Assembly (NCBI GenBank): GCA_018828385.1
Contig: JAHJVE010000015.1
Location: forward strand, 205,144 to 269,143
Source: Gammaproteobacteria bacterium
GTDB lineage: Bacteria > Pseudomonadota > Gammaproteobacteria > Burkholderiales > Rhodocyclaceae
Length of the DNA: 64,000 bases
Direction of reading: 5' to 3'
Shown: positions 55,297 to 63,514 of the stretch, in pieces
How positions within the stretch are numbered: position 1 is the stretch's first letter
Layout: every line of letters begins with the position of its first letter
Translations under genes and position numbers: made by a program
Notes under the pieces: generated by a model
What the model saw: only the letters and a program-made list of their open reading frames with translations
Database searches by the model: none
Told to the model about the DNA's origin: nothing

Positions 55297-55582
55297 CTCT
55301 TCGCCGGACTATCTGGGGAATGTTGTATTTGCCATATTTCACCGCCTGTAATCACAATGCCTGCCGCATTGCGGCTCCCTAGGGTGACGCAAATTGTCAT
55401 GTCGTTCAGGGTGTTCGGAAGCTACGTTTCATTACAGCCAGCTACAAAAGTCGCCAAGGCCATGAATGACAAGGGGTTTGCGATATATCGGGCGGCATCC
55501 ATGCCGCGTTCCCAAAACCTGGCACGGAAACTGTTTTAGGTAACCCAGCGGCTTTTCCGCCTTTTCCCTAAAGGAGATTCAA
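55297..55582. other. 286-base intergenic region before the pilin gene
   Basis: No convincing gene is seen. A short 60-codon open frame (55357-55539) lacks a ribosome site and any recognisable feature. The region is AT-richer than its surroundings and ends with a candidate sigma-54 promoter and the pilin leader. Confidence 0.5.
55520..55534 (+). promoter_or_regulatory. candidate sigma-54 promoter of the type IV pilin gene
   Basis: TGGCACGGAAACTGT matches the -24 box TGGCACG exactly; the -12 box reads CTGT instead of TTGC. The distance to the ATG is about 50 bases. Type IV pilin genes in Pseudomonas and relatives are RpoN-dependent, which supports the call. Confidence 0.5.
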
Positions 55583-55930
55583 ATGAAGAATGTTCAAAAA
55601 GGTTTCACCCTGATCGAACTGATGATCGTTGTTGCCATCATCGGCATTCTGGCTGCAGTCGCGTTGCCGCAATATCGTAGCTATACCCAGAAATCGGCGG
55701 ATTCGGCCTGCTTGGCTGAAGCAACTGCCATTGCCCGTGGCGCTGCTGCTGCCGCCGCAAATAACGATGCTGCCCTGCTTCCTACCACCCAGTTTAGCGC
55801 CTGTACCGGTACTCTGCCAGATTCTTCAACTTGGACGTCGACATCGGTAACGTTTAATGTGGCTGCCAGTCGTGGCACCGGTAAGGTTATCAATTGCAAT
55901 TACACCACCGGTACTTGCGGACTTAGCTAA
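55583..55930 (+). CDS. pilA: type IV pilin PilA-like
   Basis: 115 residues with leader MKNVQKG and the classic [20 protein letters not shown] helix, Glu5 included. Cys pairs are present ([25 protein letters not shown]); the last two would form the C-terminal disulfide loop typical of type IVa pilins. AAAGGAG lies seven bases before the ATG. A strong terminator follows and two O-antigen-ligase-like genes come next, so the pilin may be glycosylated. No pil assembly genes are adjacent. Confidence 0.92.
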   Translation: MKNVQKGFTLIELMIVVAIIGILAAVALPQYRSYTQKSADSACLAEATAIARGAAAAAANNDAALLPTTQFSACTGTLPDSSTWTSTSVTFNVAASRGTGKVINCNYTTGTCGLS

Positions 55931-55970
55931 TAGAATAGACTGAATATTGAACCTGTTGGGTTGGGTAGTG

Positions 55971-55998
55971 AACCGGGGCAAATGCCCCGGTTTTTTTT
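55971..55998 (+). terminator. intrinsic terminator after the pilin gene
   Basis: CCGGGGCA-AA-TGCCCCGG forms a perfect 8-bp stem followed by eight T. It limits read-through into the ligase gene, so the pilin can be made in excess. Confidence 0.92.
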
Positions 55999-56021
55999 GG
56001 CGGAAATTCTATTTTTCGCCT

Positions 56022-57725
56022 ATGAAAGGTTCGTCATTTGTGTCTCGTAGCACAGTTCTACTTCCTTCCATCGTGCGTGTTCTTTTGGCGGTATCGCTTG
56101 CCTTGAGTTGGTTGATCGTCAATCATCCAATGCCTTGGCCAGCGTTTTATTCGGATGCATTGGCCGCACTTGTGCTTTGGGTCGTATCGCTGGTTGTGCT
56201 GGCCAGGCGAGGAAAAACCGTTTCCGTGCCCGTTTTGTTCTTGTGGTGTTTCGCCGTAGCGCTGCTTCCTTGGTTGCAGTTTGGGACAGGTGAAATCTAT
56301 TTCTTCGGCACAGCGTGGATTCACTCACTTTATCTGCTGGGGTTTGCCGTTGCAGTACTCGTAGGCTACGACTGGGAAAGAACGGCTGAAGGTGAGTGTC
56401 TCGATTTCCTGTTTTTAGCCATTGTCATGGCTGCCATCCTTTCTGTCGCCATGCAACTCATTCAGTGGATGGCGTTGGATATCGGTTCGATATTGGTTCT
56501 GCAACCGGGAAGAGAGCGCTTTGACGCCAATCTGGGGCAACCCAACCAGTTGGCCTCGCTGCTCCTGCTGGGAGCTTGCGGTGTAGCTTGGGGTTACGCT
56601 CGCGGTTTCCTGAGGGCTTCTGTTTCGGTTGTGTTGTTGGTTTATTTGCTGACTGGCGTCGCGCTTACCGGGTCCAGAACGGCATGGCTAAACGTGGCAG
56701 GATTGGCAGTATTCCTGCCGATGTTCTGGCAAGAAAGAAGGCCCACGCATCTACGATTTTCCTTGATTGCGCTTGCAGGATATTTTTTTGCGCTCAGCCT
56801 TTCATTGCCAATCCTGAATCATTGGTTGTTTGGAGGGGGGGCGGCGCTGCGCGATGCCTCCGATCCGCTCCGTTTGATGATCTGGCGGATTTTCTCCAAT
56901 GCTGTCATCAACGGTCCTTTCTTTGGCTATGGCTGGGGTCAATCAATTTCAGCTGCGTTGGTGAGTCCGAACTACCCCAACCAATCGGTGATGTCTTACG
57001 CCCATAATCTTTTTCTCGATTTGATGGTCTACAACGGTCTATTGATCGGCGGATTGATATCGGCCGGGATAATTTACATTTTCATATCTTTTCTAAAACA
57101 CATTCAGCATCCAGAGGCGACGATCCCCTTTGCCTCCACGGCAGTGCTGCTAGTACATGCCATGCTTGAGTATCCGCTGCACTATGGTTACTTCCTGCTG
57201 CCCTTCGGGATATTCGTGGGAAGTTTGTGTTTTCATTCGAATGTGCGGGAAATGGGGGGCTTGTCCAGACGGGGTCTTGTCGCGGCTCTGTTGGTGCTAG
57301 GTGGTGCATTGATGATCACCATTCACGACTGCCTGGAGGCCGAGCGGACCTATTTCTCCATCAATTATTCGAAGCGAAATATGGAAGTACCCATTAATGA
57401 GCTACCGGTGTTGTATGTGTTGGATCAATGGCAGGAGCGCCTGCAATTGGCAAACATGTTTCGCCCTGAGATTGAAAATGGTGCGAATCGTCAATGGATT
57501 TGGAGTGTACTGGTAACAACTCCCGACCCAGCATACGCGCTCAATCTGGCTCAGAATTATGCAGCCAATGGTCAACAGATGGAGGCACGTTATTGGCTGA
57601 ACACAATGTGCAAAATGGCTCCCAGTGAGGTGGCCCAACGACTTGAAGGTGAATGGCGCGTGCTTCGATATACTGAGACGTTCTATGCAGCGGTCGACTG
57701 GGCCGCTTGTTCCAAGCCAAGATAA
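56022..57725 (+). CDS. pilin O-oligosaccharyltransferase candidate (PglL/TfpO-like, Wzy-C family)
   Basis: 567 residues from the ATG at 56022, the first after the pilin terminator. Ten to twelve membrane segments; the Wzy-C ligase loop reads GQPNQLASLLLLGACG, LTGSRTAWLN, FFGYGWGQ and SYAHNLFLDLMVYNGL with its conserved His. The C-terminal 170 residues (QWQERLQLANMFRPEIENG onward) are soluble and resemble the second domain seen in PglL-type enzymes. Position right after a pilin suggests pilin as acceptor. Base composition is AT-richer than the neighbours, which hints at transfer. Confidence 0.78.
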   Translation: MKGSSFVSRSTVLLPSIVRVLLAVSLALSWLIVNHPMPWPAFYSDALAALVLWVVSLVVLARRGKTVSVPVLFLWCFAVALLPWLQFGTGEIYFFGTAWIHSLYLLGFAVAVLVGYDWERTAEGECLDFLFLAIVMAAILSVAMQLIQWMALDIGSILVLQPGRERFDANLGQPNQLASLLLLGACGVAWGYARGFLRASVSVVLLVYLLTGVALTGSRTAWLNVAGLAVFLPMFWQERRPTHLRFSLIALAGYFFALSLSLPILNHWLFGGGAALRDASDPLRLMIWRIFSNAVINGPFFGYGWGQSISAALVSPNYPNQSVMSYAHNLFLDLMVYNGLLIGGLISAGIIYIFISFLKHIQHPEATIPFASTAVLLVHAMLEYPLHYGYFLLPFGIFVGSLCFHSNVREMGGLSRRGLVAALLVLGGALMITIHDCLEAERTYFSINYSKRNMEVPINELPVLYVLDQWQERLQLANMFRPEIENGANRQWIWSVLVTTPDPAYALNLAQNYAANGQQMEARYWLNTMCKMAPSEVAQRLEGEWRVLRYTETFYAAVDWAACSKPR

Positions 57726-57845
57726 ATGATGTTGTGACTCGGAGTATTAAGGGGCATAGGGTTAGGGTGCATATCTTGAGGGGCTGTTGTAAAAAAGACC
57801 CGTTTTGTATTTACACGAGATGATTTGTGGTGAAGTGATGAAGCC

Positions 57846-59234
57846 ATGAGCGCGTTTATGCAGTCGAAAGTACTGTCGGCCATAGTTGCCTTTTTGGCTG
57901 TGATTGCCGGCTCCGTGATTTTTTTTGCCCATCCTGACTTTACATGGCATGACCAGCAGCGACTCGGGCAGGTTTGTATATCGATCGGGGCATTTGTCGG
58001 CATTTCATTGCTCGGGGTCCCTGCTGTTGTTCGTGTAAATCGAGTTTGGGTATGGCCTGCTGTGGGCATTCTGGTGATCGGTGTCTTGTCTGCCTCTTTG
58101 GCTTTGCATCCTTTTTGGGCGGTAGCCGAGTACGCTTTGCTGGTGGCTGGTATTGGAATAAGCGCTTTTGTTTTTTACCTCATGCGCGAATTCGGAGATA
58201 GGGCGGACTTGGTTTTGGGCGGCATTACGCGTCTGTTGCTGGCCGGCATGGTTCTCCAGTTTTATGTCTCAGTTTTCTCGGCGATGGCTCACGCCGAGCT
58301 GTTCTTCACCCCTTGGAGTCTGCTTTACGGTTTTTCCAACATGCGTTTCGAAGGGCAATTTCTGACTATTGTGGTGCCATTGTTGGGGGCTACTCTGTTT
58401 ATTCCGAACGACAGTAGTCTTCGTTACCCGCGTTGGTTGGATAAATTTCTGATGGTTTCTCTGGCGAGTATGGTATTCGTGGCTGGCACTCGTGGAACGA
58501 TCGCTGCCTGGCTTGCCGCCTCAATAATATTCTGGTGTTTGACTGGGCGGGCGAGAAATACTGCAAACCGCATGTTCTTGGTATTGGCGATGGGCTTTGT
58601 GCTCGCTTGGCTGGTGTTGTTCTCGGTTTCAGGGGTGACCGGTCAACCTGCGGAATACCGCTTTTCCGGCGATCAGGTGTTTGGTTTGTCGGCACGAGAA
58701 ATTCTTTGGCAACAAGCTTGGGACAAGATCGTGGAATTCCCTTGGCTGGGCGTCGGACCGATGCATTTTGCATCGTTGGGGAATCGTGTCGCGGCCCACC
58801 CTCATCAGTCGCTGTTGCAAATCGCCAGTGAGTGGGGGCTGCCCGTGTTTTTCATGGTCACGGCTACTGTTGCGATCTGGGTATTCAAAGTCTTTGCCGA
58901 AGTCAGGTTTGGTGATACCAAGGCCGGTAGTGATCTCAGGTGGGCGCTGCTGTTCGCTGTGTTGGCGTCCATGGTCCAAAGCATGGTCGATGGCGTTCTG
59001 GTAATGCCCTATACGCAGCTATGGCTGGCGATTGTGGTTGGCTGGTGTTCCGCTCGGTGCCTTCCCGTATTTAAGGGGGAAACGACGAGAGTTCCTGGCT
59101 GGGTTCCTCTTGCACTTTGGGGGGCGGCTAACGCATTGCTGGTTGCTGTAGTGGTTACGAGTTACCCAAGCCTTGTCGGGGCGCCTGAATATTGCGGTGG
59201 CGGGCCTCGTTTCTGGTGTAACGGTCGAATATAG
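57846..59234 (+). CDS. O-antigen ligase / polymerase-family membrane protein
   Basis: 462 residues, about eleven membrane segments. The Wzy-C-like loop has FSNMRFEGQFLTIVVPLLG, VAGTRGTIAAWLA, PWLGVGPMHF and AAHPHQSLLQIASEWG, with the His expected at the active site. It is shorter than the preceding protein and lacks its C-terminal domain. It may add glycan to the pilin or polymerise surface polysaccharide. It shares the lower GC content of its neighbour; the 120-base gap between them has no clear feature. Confidence 0.78.
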   Translation: MSAFMQSKVLSAIVAFLAVIAGSVIFFAHPDFTWHDQQRLGQVCISIGAFVGISLLGVPAVVRVNRVWVWPAVGILVIGVLSASLALHPFWAVAEYALLVAGIGISAFVFYLMREFGDRADLVLGGITRLLLAGMVLQFYVSVFSAMAHAELFFTPWSLLYGFSNMRFEGQFLTIVVPLLGATLFIPNDSSLRYPRWLDKFLMVSLASMVFVAGTRGTIAAWLAASIIFWCLTGRARNTANRMFLVLAMGFVLAWLVLFSVSGVTGQPAEYRFSGDQVFGLSAREILWQQAWDKIVEFPWLGVGPMHFASLGNRVAAHPHQSLLQIASEWGLPVFFMVTATVAIWVFKVFAEVRFGDTKAGSDLRWALLFAVLASMVQSMVDGVLVMPYTQLWLAIVVGWCSARCLPVFKGETTRVPGWVPLALWGAANALLVAVVVTSYPSLVGAPEYCGGGPRFWCNGRI

Positions 59235-59250
59235 TCCTGCAATTGTCTTT

Positions 59251-59288
59251 GCTACGGTCAACCGGAAAAATCGACCAAATTTGAAACC
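59251..59288 (-). repeat. dispersed CGGTTGACCG element, copy 14 (intergenic, convergent)
   Basis: On the minus strand it reads CGGTTTCAAATTTGG, TCGATTTTT, CCGGTTGACCGTAGC. The core is perfect. It lies between the convergent ligase-like and CYTH-CHAD genes. It has the same pattern as the copies in GC-rich DNA although it borders the AT-rich island. Confidence 0.82.
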
Positions 59289-59341
59289 GTGTGGGCTGCA
59301 GCGCGAAATTCATTTGGTTTTCATGCTCGGCGATGCTCGAT

Positions 59342-60805
59342 TTACGGTGCCCTTTGCGCCAGCCAGGTTTGCAGCACTTCAGGCAATTCATTTACCAGCA
59401 GCGCGTGCCGGCCCGATATCCAGCCGTGGATCGGGCCGATGGGGCGTCCGTCCAGGGCTTCGGTGATGAGCATTTCGGCGGTGACGTGGTCGTTGATGAG
59501 GCCGAGTTCGTCCTGTAGTTGCGATAGCGCGGCCAGATAGGGTTTGAGTTTTCGCGGGGGGAGCAGGGGGGCGAAGAACTCCAGCGTGTAGCGCAGCTTC
59601 TTGAAGGCGATGCGCATTTTGTGGCGTTCCTCCGGGCTGAGTTCGGCATGCCTTTGCGCCATGCGACGAGCTTTGCGGGCGTGGCTGCGGATTTGCTGTT
59701 GGGCGAAATCCTTGATCGGCAGCGGTAGCGTGTCGCCCAGCGTGTAAACAGCGGCGGTGAATTCGAGCAGCAGGCGCGGGTATTCCTTGACGGCGAGCAG
59801 GCCGATGACGGATTTTCGGGCACTACTGGCGCGGCGTTGTGCGGCTTTGCGCAAGCGTTTGATGTCGCGGTTTTCGGGGAAGGCGGCGGCGATGGGCGGC
59901 AGGGTTTCTTCGAGGAAGACGTCCCAGTTGCGCGTGTCGCCGAGGGCGCCGGCCAGCGTTTGCCAGGTTTGGCCATAGGCGCCGACGAATTCGGGGGGGA
60001 GCACGGGAGCGAAGAGCTTGATCGCCGAGCGCAGGCGGCGCAGCGCAACGCGCGCCTGGTGGATGAATTCCGCCTCGCCACCCGTCAGCAGGCCTTTTTC
60101 GTTGCGCTGGAAATGCTCAAGGCAGCCCAGCGCAATGCTGCGAAAGGCTTCGATGGGTGTCTGCTGCTCGTTGATCGGCACCGGTTTGCTTTTGAATGGG
60201 CGGAGCGGTTCGTTGAGAAACAGGGCGTAGCCGCGTTCGGCCTTGCTGGCGATGGCGGGGTAGAGATCGAGGTCTTTCTGAAGCTGGCGGGTGAGGTTAA
60301 AGATGTCATCGACCTTGCCGGAGAGCAGTTCTAGCTCGATTTCGCAGATTGGTGTCCGTTGCCCGCGGCTTTCGATCTGGCCGCGGTCGATGGCGAGTTC
60401 GATGAGCGATTCGCCAAACGGCACGTTCCAGACTTGACGGCGAAAGTCGGTGGTGAAAATGGGCTCGAACTGATGGACGCGCTGCTCGAGAAAGTCGCGA
60501 AAATCGTCGGCATCGACATGGCTGAAGTCGAAGATGCCCGGTGTGGCCGGCGCTTCCCATTCGCTGCGCATGGCCAGTCCGCCGCTGGCCGGTTCGGCCG
60601 ATTTGACGGTGCACAGCCATTGCCAGCCCTTTTTGCGGAAACGCAGGGCGACGCGCCGGGCGTGAAGCTCCAGTGTCGGAGTGTCGAAATAGGTGTTGAG
60701 CAAATGCAGCTTTTGCGCCTGGATGTTGGCGAGCAGCGGATGATCAACCAGTTTGCGCACGGCTTTCGGGCTGAGTTGAAGCTTGAGTTCGATCTCGATG
60801 CTCAT
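59342..60805 (-). CDS. CYTH and CHAD domain protein (inorganic triphosphatase-like)
   Basis: 487 residues. The CYTH domain opens with EIELKLQL, the ExExK motif, and continues with LNTYFDTPTLELHARRVALR and ICEIELELLSG; these residues line the triphosphate tunnel. The C-terminal CHAD domain is helical and rich in conserved His and Arg (FIHQARVALRRLRSAIKLF, RHKMRIAFKKLRYTLEFFAP). Such proteins hydrolyse triphosphate, and CHAD binds polyphosphate. The stop of the gene is close to the copy of the dispersed repeat. No ppk is in view. Confidence 0.9.
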   Translation of the reverse strand: MSIEIELKLQLSPKAVRKLVDHPLLANIQAQKLHLLNTYFDTPTLELHARRVALRFRKKGWQWLCTVKSAEPASGGLAMRSEWEAPATPGIFDFSHVDADDFRDFLEQRVHQFEPIFTTDFRRQVWNVPFGESLIELAIDRGQIESRGQRTPICEIELELLSGKVDDIFNLTRQLQKDLDLYPAIASKAERGYALFLNEPLRPFKSKPVPINEQQTPIEAFRSIALGCLEHFQRNEKGLLTGGEAEFIHQARVALRRLRSAIKLFAPVLPPEFVGAYGQTWQTLAGALGDTRNWDVFLEETLPPIAAAFPENRDIKRLRKAAQRRASSARKSVIGLLAVKEYPRLLLEFTAAVYTLGDTLPLPIKDFAQQQIRSHARKARRMAQRHAELSPEERHKMRIAFKKLRYTLEFFAPLLPPRKLKPYLAALSQLQDELGLINDHVTAEMLITEALDGRPIGPIHGWISGRHALLVNELPEVLQTWLAQRAP

Positions 60806-60808
60806 CGT

Positions 60809-62722
60809 TCAATTCCTCGGGATAGCGGGGCCGGTTGCGCCGTCAAAGCCAAGTTCGGGCAGGATGGCCAGTTCCTCGGCGGTCTGGACGCTTTCGGCGA
60901 TGACGGTCAGCCCGATATTGTGCGCGATGCTGCACAGCCCTTTGACGAAAGCCTGGTTGCCGGTCTGGGTATCGATGGCGCGGATGAAGCTGCCATCGAC
61001 CTTGAGATAGTCGAGGCCGATGCCGTGCAGGCGGCCGATTTCACTGAACTGGCGGCCAAAATGTTCGATCCCGAGGCGGCAACCGAGCGGACGCAGCGCG
61101 TCACAGAAGGCGTGGAAGGCATCGAAATGCTGGAAGACGCCGATTTCCGATACTTCCAGCCAAAGGCGCGGGGCCAGCTCCTTGCGGGCGGCGATTTGAG
61201 CGAACAGTCGGGCGCGGAAGGTGGCGTCCATAATTGACTCTCCGGACAGGTTGACCGCAACGGCTGGTGCGCCGGCGGCAACGCGCTCCAGCGCCAGGCG
61301 GGCGGCGGCCAGGTCGAGTTCGGTGGTCATCGACAGGCGCGAGGCCATGGGCATGAAGCTGCCGGCCGCCAGCCATTCGCCGTTCTCGGTGGCCTGCAGG
61401 CGAAGCGGACATTCGAAGTGGAGCAACTGTCCGGCGTTACCGGCAACCGGGAAGTCGATCAGGCGCAGGCGCTGGGTCTGGATGGCGCCGTCGAGCAGCT
61501 TTTTCCAGTCGGCATTCGAGGTGGCGTGTTCCTCGCTGGCGCTCTCGGCGCGGCACCAGGCCAGCCCGCTCTGCGCTTCCGCCGAGGCCAGCGCAGTGTC
61601 GACGCGGGCGAGGACGTTGGCCATCCCCTGGCCGTGCAGATAGATGCCGCTTGCCACGTAGCCGGTGCGCTCGCCCTCGATTTGCCCGGCGGCAACCAGG
61701 TCGCTGAGTGCATGCAGCAGGATCTCGGCATAGGGCGCCGGATCGTGGACGCCGGGCAGGAGCAGCGCGAAATCCGCACCGTTGAGGCGGGCGGCTGCGG
61801 CATTCGGCTTTTCTTCGGTCAGCCCGTTCAGCGTGCTGCCGATGCGGCGCAACACCTCGTCAGCCGTTTCGCGTCCGGCCCTTTTATTGATGCCGGCCAG
61901 GTCGGCCAGGCGGAGCAGGATCAGCGAGCCCGAGGTGGGCGCATCATCGTCGCTGAGCGCAGCGGCGAGCTGGTTCATGAAATAGTCGCGGTTGGCCAGG
62001 CCGGTCAGGCTGTCGAGGTTCGCTTCCCGGCGCACCTGTTCGAGACGGGCAGCTTCTTCGGCAAACATCGCCTTGAGGCGACCGACCATGGCATTCATCG
62101 CGCTGGCCAGACTTTTCAGCTCGGGCGTGGACGGCTCGCTGATCGTGGTAAATCGCCGTTCGCTGATAGCTTGCGCCTGCCCGACTACCGCATCGAGCGG
62201 GCGGCGAATGCCGCGCAGGAACTGCATGCCGAGCAAACCCATCAGGCCGCCGCCAATGGCAAACCAGCCGAGCAGCTTGAGGGCGCCATGCCACAACTCG
62301 TCGTAGGCAAAATGGCTGTGGCTGACCAGTTCAATGGTAGCGAACTGGTTCCAGCCGGAAGAAACCTGGGCCTGCCCGGGCTGCGAATCAATCGGAAAAA
62401 GGCGGATGAACCAGTTGGGCACAGTGCCCGCATCGAGCGGGCTGGCCTTTTCGATCATCGTCTGGCCGTTCGGGTCGATCAGGCGGACATTCGCATACTG
62501 GCCGCTGTCGAATACGGCAGCGACCTGCAGCTCAATCGTCACCGGATCCTTGTCTAGTTGCGACATGGCGAGCGCCAGGGTGGCCGCGTTGTCATTGTTC
62601 TTGATGGCCAGTTGGCGCTCCAGATAGTGACGAGCCGTCAGGGTGCTGACGATGAAACTGCCGGCAAAAGCGATAACAGTGCTGGCGATGACCGCGAGCC
62701 AGAGTTGTCGGAATAAAGACAT
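60809..62722 (-). CDS. lapD: LapD-like c-di-GMP receptor (degenerate GGDEF-EAL)
   Basis: 637 residues: membrane segment, a periplasmic LapD/MoxY-type domain (about 25-150), second membrane segment, HAMP, then GGDEF and EAL domains. The GGDEF site reads NGADF and the EAL site ECPL; the catalytic DD pair (usually DDFG) is EHFG, so both should be inactive, as in LapD. VAVNLSGES, WLEVSE and YLKVDGSFI keep the nucleotide fold. The C-terminus (FDGATGPAIPRN) is shorter than the usual YYFSxP ending. On c-di-GMP binding LapD holds the protease LapG, encoded next to it, which keeps surface adhesin in place. Confidence 0.87.
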   Translation of the reverse strand: MSLFRQLWLAVIASTVIAFAGSFIVSTLTARHYLERQLAIKNNDNAATLALAMSQLDKDPVTIELQVAAVFDSGQYANVRLIDPNGQTMIEKASPLDAGTVPNWFIRLFPIDSQPGQAQVSSGWNQFATIELVSHSHFAYDELWHGALKLLGWFAIGGGLMGLLGMQFLRGIRRPLDAVVGQAQAISERRFTTISEPSTPELKSLASAMNAMVGRLKAMFAEEAARLEQVRREANLDSLTGLANRDYFMNQLAAALSDDDAPTSGSLILLRLADLAGINKRAGRETADEVLRRIGSTLNGLTEEKPNAAAARLNGADFALLLPGVHDPAPYAEILLHALSDLVAAGQIEGERTGYVASGIYLHGQGMANVLARVDTALASAEAQSGLAWCRAESASEEHATSNADWKKLLDGAIQTQRLRLIDFPVAGNAGQLLHFECPLRLQATENGEWLAAGSFMPMASRLSMTTELDLAAARLALERVAAGAPAVAVNLSGESIMDATFRARLFAQIAARKELAPRLWLEVSEIGVFQHFDAFHAFCDALRPLGCRLGIEHFGRQFSEIGRLHGIGLDYLKVDGSFIRAIDTQTGNQAFVKGLCSIAHNIGLTVIAESVQTAEELAILPELGFDGATGPAIPRN

Positions 62723-62732
62723 GTCGATTACC

Positions 62733-63458
62733 TCACTGGAAGCCTTCAGCGCGCGCCCGGGCCAGCAAATCCTGCCAGCGCGAAAGATTGCTCTTGCTGG
62801 CGTTGTTGCCGGTGCCCTGCCACAGCCCCGCGCTGTTGAAACTGAAAATGGGTGAAAGATCGCTGCGCCGGGAAGCGGGCAGGATCTGGGGATTCAGGTT
62901 GTCGAGAACAAGCGGATCCGCCGTCGGCGTGGCGTAATAAGCCAGCACCATGTGGGCCTGGAGGAAGGTGCCCGCCGGGCCGGTCAGCGCGGCCTTGACG
63001 TAAACCAGACGCAGCTTGTCGACCGGAATGCCGAGGTCGATCAAGGAGTAATACTTGGCAATCGAAAGGTCCTCGCAGTCGCCGCGAGCCTGGCCGATGG
63101 TTTCGCTCGGCGTTGCCCAGTAATCGCTCTGACCCCACACCGACCTGTCGTCGTCGAAGGCAATGCGTTGATTGATGAAATCATTGACCCGTCGCAGCCG
63201 CTCGGCTTCCTTGGCCTGGCGCCCCTCGCCCAGCATCTGCTGCCAGTCGCGCAACAAGGGCAGGCGGCCGGCACCAAAACGACTGATCAGAGCCTGTTCC
63301 AGCCGGTCGAAGTCCACCCCACGGGCAAACTGCAGTCCGCCCAACGAAAGCGTGCTGAAGGCGACGACTATGGCCAGGAAGCGAAGCAGCGGAGCTTTTA
63401 AAGGCAATGGATGCGTCAAGTCGTTGAATATTCGGGTGGGAAACGTCGGATATTTCAC
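62733..63458 (-). CDS. lapG: LapG-type periplasmic cysteine protease (BTLCP)
   Basis: About 241 residues from the GTG at 63458. An earlier ATG at 63557 would run into the divergent TolC-family gene, so it is rejected; a TTG at 63419 is another option. A signal anchor (LRFLAIVVAFSTLSLGGLQFA) is followed by the transglutaminase-like fold. The catalytic Cys is in GQARGDCEDLSIAKYYSL, His in LQAHMVLAYY, and Asp in PLVLDNLN. LapG cuts the N-terminus of LapA-type adhesins and is regulated by LapD; both genes lie together with a 10-base gap. Confidence 0.88.
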   Translation of the reverse strand: MKYPTFPTRIFNDLTHPLPLKAPLLRFLAIVVAFSTLSLGGLQFARGVDFDRLEQALISRFGAGRLPLLRDWQQMLGEGRQAKEAERLRRVNDFINQRIAFDDDRSVWGQSDYWATPSETIGQARGDCEDLSIAKYYSLIDLGIPVDKLRLVYVKAALTGPAGTFLQAHMVLAYYATPTADPLVLDNLNPQILPASRRSDLSPIFSFNSAGLWQGTGNNASKSNLSRWQDLLARARAEGFQ

Positions 63459-63514
63459 AGTCGCCGGGAGGCGAATCTCTATAATCCGGCCAAAACCTTT
63501 CTGGATTATCCCCC

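Noticed and set aside
61240..61262. AGGTTGACCGCAAC in the lapD-like gene
   Set aside because: It encodes the conserved EAL-domain VAVNLSG; the flanking GATTTTGGCC block is missing.
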